From IMG/VR virus record IMGVR_UViG_3300027791_000007, positions 62,001 through 126,000 of that record: a stretch of DNA of 64,000 bases; one strand, written 5' to 3'. Shown in pieces: positions 63,617 through 64,000 of this stretch. The DNA is from a virus. The first letter of the stretch is position 1. Each line of letters starts with the position of its first letter. The notes under the pieces are model-generated. The model had not been told where the DNA came from. It was given only the letters and a program-made list of their open reading frames with translations, and did not search any database. Position numbers and translations under genes: made by a program.

Positions 63617-64000
63617 CTAACTACTAGGTTCGCCGTCCTCAAAGAATGAGGTCGTTTCATTAAATCCAAAATCATCATCATCTGCACTTGCAGTTGCTGG
63701 TGCTGGGGTAACACTATATTTCTGTTGTCTAGTTGGTGTATTCTCTGGTAAGTCAGTATACTGGTCAACTGTTGCAGTTTTGATAACTGCCTGTGACGTA
63801 ACTGGGCCATATAAGTAAAATTTACATGTGAAAGATAAGTTATAGATAACTGCCCTTCTCTCTGCAAAGTCTCCTTGATAACTATCCTCGTAACTGATAT
63901 CGTTTAGAACAATAGGTACATCTCTTTTGATTCCCATATCAACCATATCATTGATTGTCAATGTGTAGTCTGGTTGAAAGTATGGTAAAATTTGTTCTAC
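63617..64000 (-). CDS. gp15: Tail sheath stabiliser/completion protein, T4 gp15-like (5' end cut)
   Basis: The frame is open to the right edge, so the start lies outside; 127 C-terminal residues are seen. VEQILPYFQPDYTLTIND, then RDVPIVLNDISYEDSYQGDFAERRAVIYNLSF match T4 gp15, which carries the same EQILPYFQP block. gp15 forms the ring that closes the tail and joins it to the head. The C-terminal tail is acidic and disordered. Confidence 0.88.
   Translation of the reverse strand, partial: VEQILPYFQPDYTLTINDMVDMGIKRDVPIVLNDISYEDSYQGDFAERRAVIYNLSFTCKFYLYGPVTSQAVIKTATVDQYTDLPENTPTRQQKYSVTPAPATASADDDDFGFNETTSFFEDGEPSS

Noticed and set aside
1-64000. CRISPR arrays, insertion sequences, rRNA, attachment sites, integrase
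   Set aside because: No regularly spaced direct repeats, no transposase or integrase motifs, and no rRNA-like sequence were seen on either strand.

Overview
The window is a segment of a T4-like tailed phage genome (myovirus), AT-rich and densely packed. It most resembles the T4-like phages of marine bacteria (cyanophages and SAR11-type pelagiphages). The T4 core gene set is present in a recognisable order, almost all on the minus strand: tail and terminase gp15, gp16, gp17, gp18 and gp19; head gp20, gp67, gp68, gp21, gp22 and gp23; recombination and late control uvsY, uvsW, gp55, gp47 and gp46; replisome gp45, gp44, gp62, regA, gp43, uvsX, gp41 and gp61. Marine signs are the CobS-like ATPase, several 2-oxoglutarate oxygenases, a MazG-like pyrophosphohydrolase and hypothetical genes typical of marine T4-like phages. 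I cannot name the host.

Layout in minus-strand reading order (right to left). 64000-50800 is the head and tail morphogenesis block, with a sulfotransferase-like gene between the terminase subunits and one plus-strand HNH-like gene. 50800-42600 carries late transcription and recombination genes. 42600-37600 holds an SGNH hydrolase, a metalloprotease-like/VWA protein, a CobS-like ATPase and tRNA-Gly. 37500-29000 is the replisome, including regA and a RimK/RimB-like fusion. 29000-23600 is an accessory island: DUF4338-like protein, GIY-YIG/ParB-like fusion, GT-B and GT-A glycosyltransferases, endonuclease VII and a Mom-like acyltransferase-fold protein. It looks like a DNA-modification locus. 23600-19400 holds mazG, two oxygenases, uvsX, gp41 and tRNA-Arg. 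19300-700 is a late block of virion, cargo and lysis genes, followed by the primase gp61, cut by the left edge.

Two promoter classes fit this layout. Late promoters are exact TATAAATA boxes just upstream of virion genes, matched by the encoded gp55 late sigma factor. Early promoters are TTGAC(A/T)-N17-TA-type sigma70 sites upstream of replication and accessory genes, several preceded by the same A-tract plus GAC. A UUCG hairpin terminator follows the major capsid gene. Many gene junctions are ATGA overlaps, which exposed several small genes: 43-aa Cys-rich, 39-aa basic, 47-aa, 52-aa membrane and 54-aa zinc-ribbon proteins.

The most interesting hypothesis: several enzymes of the late block, plus the RimK/RimB-like fusion, begin with a 10-11 residue leader ending in (I/L/F)-x-E. 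The leader resembles the T4 internal-protein capsid-targeting sequence cut by prohead protease gp21. This suggests that a ligase-like enzyme, a nucleotidyltransferase fusion, a PAP2-type phosphatase and an ATP-grasp/protease fusion are packaged in the capsid and injected with the DNA.
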